Origin: Lunasporangiospora selenospora
Lineage: Eukaryota > Mortierellomycota > Mortierellomycetes > Mortierellales > Mortierellaceae
Assembly: GCA_015680635.1 (NCBI GenBank)
Contig: JAABOA010000436.1
Coordinates: 877 to 13,223 of the forward strand
Length of the DNA: 12,347 bases
Direction: 5' to 3'
Shown: positions 8,576 to 12,347 of the stretch, in pieces
How positions within the stretch are numbered: position 1 is the stretch's first letter
Layout of the letters: each line of letters opens with the position of its first letter
The notes under the pieces: model-generated
What the model was told of the DNA's origin: nothing
The model's database searches: none
The model's input: the letters and a program-made list of their open reading frames with translations, nothing else
Program-made: the position numbers and the translations under genes

Positions 8576-8991
8576 AGACAGACATTCTTCTCCTCCTCTC
8601 CCTGTTCATCCCTCTCCCATCCCATCGCAACAACACCGGGCCATTCACTGCAACTCAGGCATCGAGAAGAGTACCCAAGTGCCCATCTGCCCTGTACCCC
8701 ATTCAGGCGCATCTTTGGCTCTCATTGCCTTGCAGTCCTCGTACCTCTCCAGCACCTCTCCCCTCTTTCTCTCATTTTCCACTCACCTTCCCCTTTCATC
8801 CTCCTGTCCTCCGTGCCATCTCTGTCCGGGACCTTCTCCTACCCCTCACTATCTCTCATACGCGCCTACATTGTCTCCTTGCCATTAGTCAGACACTCAT
8901 CCTGTCCCCACCCCCGCGCCTTTCTCCGCATCGAGAACAGCGTCTGTTCTAATAAGGACCTTCATCAGCACCCCACAAGAGAAGATTCGCC

Positions 8992-11552
8992 ATGTCAAGA
9001 CTCTTATCTTCCGCAACTCCTTCGTTTGCTCAGGCATCCTACACACCCCTCAGAGACACAAGTCGTCATTCACAAGACCTGATTCCGGAGGACGACGACG
9101 ACGACGATTCCAGCACTAACTATCACAACAGCATTAGTCCTAACCCTACTAGTTCTCACAGCCGTCACTCATACTCACAACGCCAATCCCGCAGCCGACC
9201 GTTATCCATGCAGGCCAGAACAAGAGGCGGATCATCATCCCCAAGCTCTGACGAGGACCAGCATCCTTACAGGACGGATACCGATATTATTCTTGATAGC
9301 GACGAATCAGATGACGACAAAGCAGGCGTTCGAGAGGATGGTGTTGTTGATGGTTCTGCAGATGTGAAAAGATCCCCCAGGCAAGACCTTCAGCACCATC
9401 GACCCAGTTATGGCAGCGGAACGTCCTTGAGCGAGAGTTCCATCACTATTCAAGGTGCTGAAGAGGACGAGGACGCAGTAGATGGTTCACGGCGATCCAA
9501 GACAAAAGCTGTTCCAGAGCCATTCAGCTATGCTGAACCAGGAGCAGGGAGAGGTTCTGGAGACGAAGAACTTGCGGGAACACCCGGATGCGGCAATACC
9601 CAAGACAGGATGGCAAGTCCAGAAAACGATTCTCATGGATTATGGGCACAGGTGAGTCGGCTTTACCAGGGGGGATGGCTAAAGAGCGATGTCTTTTAAA
9701 CAAGAGAAAAAAAAAGTGCATTCGCCAATCCTTTACTTTAACAAATGGTTTAGGCTGCAACTACTCTAGTCATTGCCGTGATAGGGCTTATCTGTGCCGG
9801 ATGGCTTCTGGATGCTGTACAGGTAAAAAGAGCTTCCTTGACCCTTGGATACAATGAACAAACAGGATATCTACTGCTAAGCCCAAGTGCTCTAACCGTT
9901 CAATCTCTATCACCTCATTGTAGCACTGGCCAGTGTTTATTGAAATCTCGGAGCTTATTATCCTGATACCCATTCTCTTGAACCTCAAAGGAAACCTCGA
10001 AATGAACCTTGCCAGTCGATTGTCCACAGCAGTAAGTTCTATCAGCTCTTTTTTTTTCTCACACCCTGCTCAAGCACTGCTCATCGACAACCAACCTATC
10101 GCGAACAGACCACTAATTTGGAGCAATGGTTTGGTAATAGTCAAACATGGGACTGCTGGACACACCATCAACAAGGAGCGAGTTTGTAAAAGGGAACCTC
10201 GCCTTGTTACAACTCCAGAGTCTGACAGTTGCGTCCGTCGCAGGACTGTTTGCGTTCGTTTTGGGAATGCTTGTCCACCAGACAGGAAACAACTTGGAAG
10301 AGATTGCGCTTATGATTGCCTCGAGCATGCTCTGCGCATCCATTAGCAGCTTAATTTTGGGAAGTTTTATGTGCAGTCTCGTTGTCATCTGTCGATACTT
10401 CCGCATTAACCCAGGTTAGTAGAGATCTGCGATTTTTTTTTCTTCTGATCCGAGCGATTATCGGATTTTATGCACCTCGTTTTTTAAGTGTCACAGAAAA
10501 AAAGGAAAGAAAAAAAAGGGCTCTGCGCTAGATGACGACAGAAATTAACGTCGACATTTTTTCCCCTTCTCTTTGGTCCTTCTCCACAGACAACATCGCA
10601 TGCCCTCTGGCATCCTCATTCGGTGACCTTGTCACACTGGTCATCCTGTCCGGGATCGCAGTATTCCTCGCTAAATATATCCGTAAGCTGGATGACCCTA
10701 TTGTGCTGCCTTTTTATTCGTGTCGACATAATGTATTGATAAGAGCCCTTCACCTCCTTTCCAATGAGTCTAACCACACTTATCGTGTGTGCGTGTGTGT
10801 GTGTGTTTTAATATGATAGAAACGCCTCTGTGCGTCATTCTTCTAGTGGGACTACTGGCGACAATCCCTGGCTGGCTCTATTATGTTCGTCGGAACAAGT
10901 TTGTGTCCGAGGTTGTGAAAGAGGGTTGGGGACCCGTCTTTGGGGCGATGGTTATCTCGAGCACGGCAGGATTAACATTGGAACGTTACATCAATCAGTT
11001 CCCAGGAATGGCCATGATTTCGCCCGTCCTCAATGGCCTAATTGGCAACATTGGATCGATCTACGCAAGTCGAATCAGTACAGCGCTTCATGCCAATGTG
11101 AAGGAGAACTATTGGGCGACGGAAAAAACACTTTTTTTGGTCCATATCCCGATCGAGATCCTGTTCCTCGTTGTTGTTGGTGTGCTGCGCCTGGGTGATA
11201 TTCAGTGGAGTGTAGGTATTGTTAGTGCATACGGCGTGGTGGCCCTAGTGTTGGTTGTGATAACGCTTTTGCTGGCGAAGGGAATCACAAGACTATTCTG
11301 GAAATGGGGATATGATCCAGACAATTATGCGCTCCCCATCCTGTAAGTTCATCTTTCTTGTTCCTTCTTTCTGTGAAAGCGTATATCTATTGTAAAGAGA
11401 GAACTTTGATTACTGCGCAGCTAACAAATTGTTCATTTTTTCCTGCTGGATGAAATAGAACATCATTGATAGACGTTCTCGGAACAGCCATGTTGGTAGC
11501 CGGATTCTGGGTCCTCGGTTATGGCAAAGGAGTGGCACCCACCAGCGAATAG
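8992..11552 (+). CDS. SLC41/MgtE-type divalent cation (Mg2+) transporter, seven exons
   Basis: Exons: 8992-9651, 9754-9822, 9924-10031, 10141-10414, 10590-10682, 10820-11342, 11459-11552 (606 aa, all phases fit). The family moves Mg2+ or related cations across membranes by two MgtE-like repeats. Residues 1-220 (exon 1) are predicted disordered, Ser-rich and acidic, with six consecutive Asp at 34-39. The membrane part starts at about 221. First repeat: [17 protein letters not shown] (264-280), [10 protein letters not shown], then [16 protein letters not shown] with Asp383 as a likely ion-path acid. Second repeat: [33 protein letters not shown] with Asn473 and ASRIST at 484-489, then [19 protein letters not shown] across the last intron. 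About ten hydrophobic segments are visible. The ATG at 8992 has GCC just before it and is the first ATG after an ATG-free leader. Human SLC41A1 is 513 aa, so the extra length is the N-terminal tail. Membrane location (plasma, vacuole or mitochondrion) cannot be told. Confidence 0.93.
10785..10806 (+). repeat. (GT)n tract inside intron 5 of the SLC41-like gene
   Basis: An interrupted GT repeat ending 13 nt before the acceptor TAG at 10819, between a CTAAC branch-like motif (10770-10774) and the splice site. It occupies the position usually held by a polypyrimidine tract. Confidence 0.9.
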
Positions 11553-11571
11553 ACCTTTCACTAGACTTACT

Positions 11572-11577
11572 AATAAA
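11572..11577 (+). terminator. Poly(A) signal of the SLC41-like gene
   Basis: AATAAA lies 19 nt after the TAG stop at 11550-11552, in a 190 bp gap before the next gene in the same direction. The usual distance makes it a good candidate. Confidence 0.7.
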
Positions 11578-11631
11578 GCACCAGCATATATCCCATCATT
11601 TCCTTTCTTTCGAGGATGAAGCGTAAAGTTG

Positions 11632-11637
11632 CACGTG
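11632..11637. promoter_or_regulatory. E-box CACGTG upstream of the SOD copper chaperone gene
   Basis: A second CACGTG in the window, 106 bp before the ATG at 11743 and downstream of the preceding poly(A) signal, so within the short probable promoter. Functional use is not shown. Confidence 0.35.
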
Positions 11638-11742
11638 ATATGTAGGGCAGGGAACACAAATACTCCCCCATCGCTGCTTTCCTTTTCTCAAATTGCACAG
11701 CAACGACCATCACATCTTAAAAATCGATTTATTCCTTTCAAC

Positions 11743-12284
11743 ATGGTTCAAGCCAAAGCTGAATATAAGGTACGCAAATCCCTTTCCGGATGTGTCACGC
11801 AACATCTGATGAACGATAGACGATGACCCTTTTTTTCTCGTTTCTAGTTGTTAACCGCATTCCGTCTCGGACTCTTTTTTTTTGCGCGGGAACGTTCGGT
11901 ACCCTCTGGGTCTATTCTTTCTCGTTCTAGACAGAATTCGCGGTCGAAATGACCTGCGAGTCATGTGTAAACGATGTCAAGAACGTGCTCAATAGTGCTG
12001 AGGGTATCACCAATGTTGATATCAACCTCAAGGAACAGCGCGTCGTTGTTGAGGGTAGTGGTAATGATCAACTCTTCTCTTTTTTTCCTCGCGGCACCAT
12101 GCCCTGGGAATACTGCGCTTCCTTTGAACATCATTGGCAAATTGAGTCTTTGCTGTGATTATCGATGCTGACTCTCCCAATATTCCTGACCTGCGGTATT
12201 GAATAGCACCTCCATCGGTCGTGTCAAGGCTTTTGAGAGGCACGGGCAAGACTGTGATTGTCCGTGGATCTGGCCTTGCCAAAG
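11743..12284 (+). CDS. CCS1: Copper chaperone for Cu/Zn superoxide dismutase, 5' part (cut by window edge)
   Basis: Exons seen: 11743-11769, 11931-12060, 12207-12284, with a donor GTAACG at 12285. Later exons lie outside the window. The family delivers Cu(I) to cytosolic and mitochondrial Cu/Zn-SOD and forms its disulfide. The first nine residues (MVQAKAEYK) join TEFAVEMTCESCVNDVKNVL, the Atx1/HMA-like domain 1 with the copper-binding MTCESC (Cys18 and Cys21). Exon 3 gives APPSVVSRLLRGTGKTVIVR, the end of domain 1 typical of CCS rather than of a free Atx1, which supports CCS over a lone copper chaperone. The SOD-like domain 2 and the C-terminal CxC domain are not visible. The ATG has A at -3 and G at +4. 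All three junction phases are consistent. Confidence 0.9.
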
Positions 12285-12334
12285 GTAACGGACGAGAGGA
12301 GTAGACAACAAATTCGATTGATTTGTCAGAGTGC

Positions 12335-12347
12335 AAAAAAAAAAAAA
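12335..12347 (+). repeat. Poly(A) run at the right edge
   Basis: Thirteen A residues end the window, inside what should be intron 3 of the SOD copper chaperone gene. An assembly break at a homopolymer is the simplest reading. It is not a poly(A) tail, because the coding sequence is unfinished. Confidence 0.7.

Larger units (their letters stand above)
8281..8991. promoter_or_regulatory. Shared divergent promoter region between MVD1 (-) and the SLC41-like gene (+)
   Basis: A 711 bp head-to-head intergenic region. The MVD1 side is CT-rich on its sense strand next to the start (8305-8360). The transporter side is CT-rich on the + strand over about 8580-8930. A central AT-rich island (about 8513-8548) carries a - strand TATAAAA. 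No + strand ATG occurs from 8549 to 8991, and no - strand ATG occurs between the MVD1 start and about 8469, consistent with leader sequence on both sides. Exact transcription starts are not determined. Confidence 0.6.

Noticed and set aside
8546-9082. 178-codon + strand frame overlapping the transporter start
   Set aside because: Not kept as a gene because it is low-complexity Ser/Pro/Leu from the CT-rich leader. Mentioned only as a possible upstream frame.
1-12347. CRISPR array, transposon, tRNA or rRNA genes
   Set aside because: No spaced direct repeats, terminal inverted repeats, transposase motifs, or tRNA/rRNA signatures were seen by eye on either strand.

Overview
The window looks like nuclear DNA of an early-diverging filamentous fungus, most likely Mortierellomycotina. 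The evidence is short GT..AG introns with CTAAC-type branch sites, AATAAA signals, long CT-rich leaders, and eukaryote-type housekeeping genes. The taxon is an inference from style and protein resemblance, not from a search. All exon joins were made by hand from splice consensus and reading phase.

Layout. Positions 1 to about 2050 hold no gene I can support. A TATAAATA box at 2116 begins a roughly 1.7 kb upstream/leader region for the first gene. This region has an ATG-free pyrimidine-rich part (2070-3024) followed by a purine-rich, ATG-rich part that is probably intronic. Gene 1 (+, 3789-6873, six coding exons) is an FCP1/CPL-like CTD phosphatase-fold protein. It has the DLDDT catalytic motif, a low-complexity insertion inside the catalytic domain and a Gln/His-rich tail. 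Gene 2 (-, 7081-8280, one exon, 399 aa) is diphosphomevalonate decarboxylase of the mevalonate/sterol pathway, lying tail-to-tail with gene 1. Gene 3 (+, 8992-11552, seven exons, 606 aa) is an SLC41/MgtE-type divalent cation (Mg2+) transporter with a long acidic N-terminus, divergent from gene 2 across a 711 bp shared promoter region. Gene 4 (+, from 11743, cut by the right edge) is the copper chaperone for Cu/Zn superoxide dismutase.

The genes form an ordinary chromosomal neighbourhood, not an operon or defence system. The least ordinary parts are three. One is the roughly 955 nt ATG-free stretch that ends at an ATG with a phase-compatible splice into gene 1. Another is the 74-residue insertion in the phosphatase catalytic core. 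The third is the ATG-free leader of the transporter. I saw no clear mobile element, CRISPR array, tRNA or rRNA. I did not find a convincing new multi-gene system.
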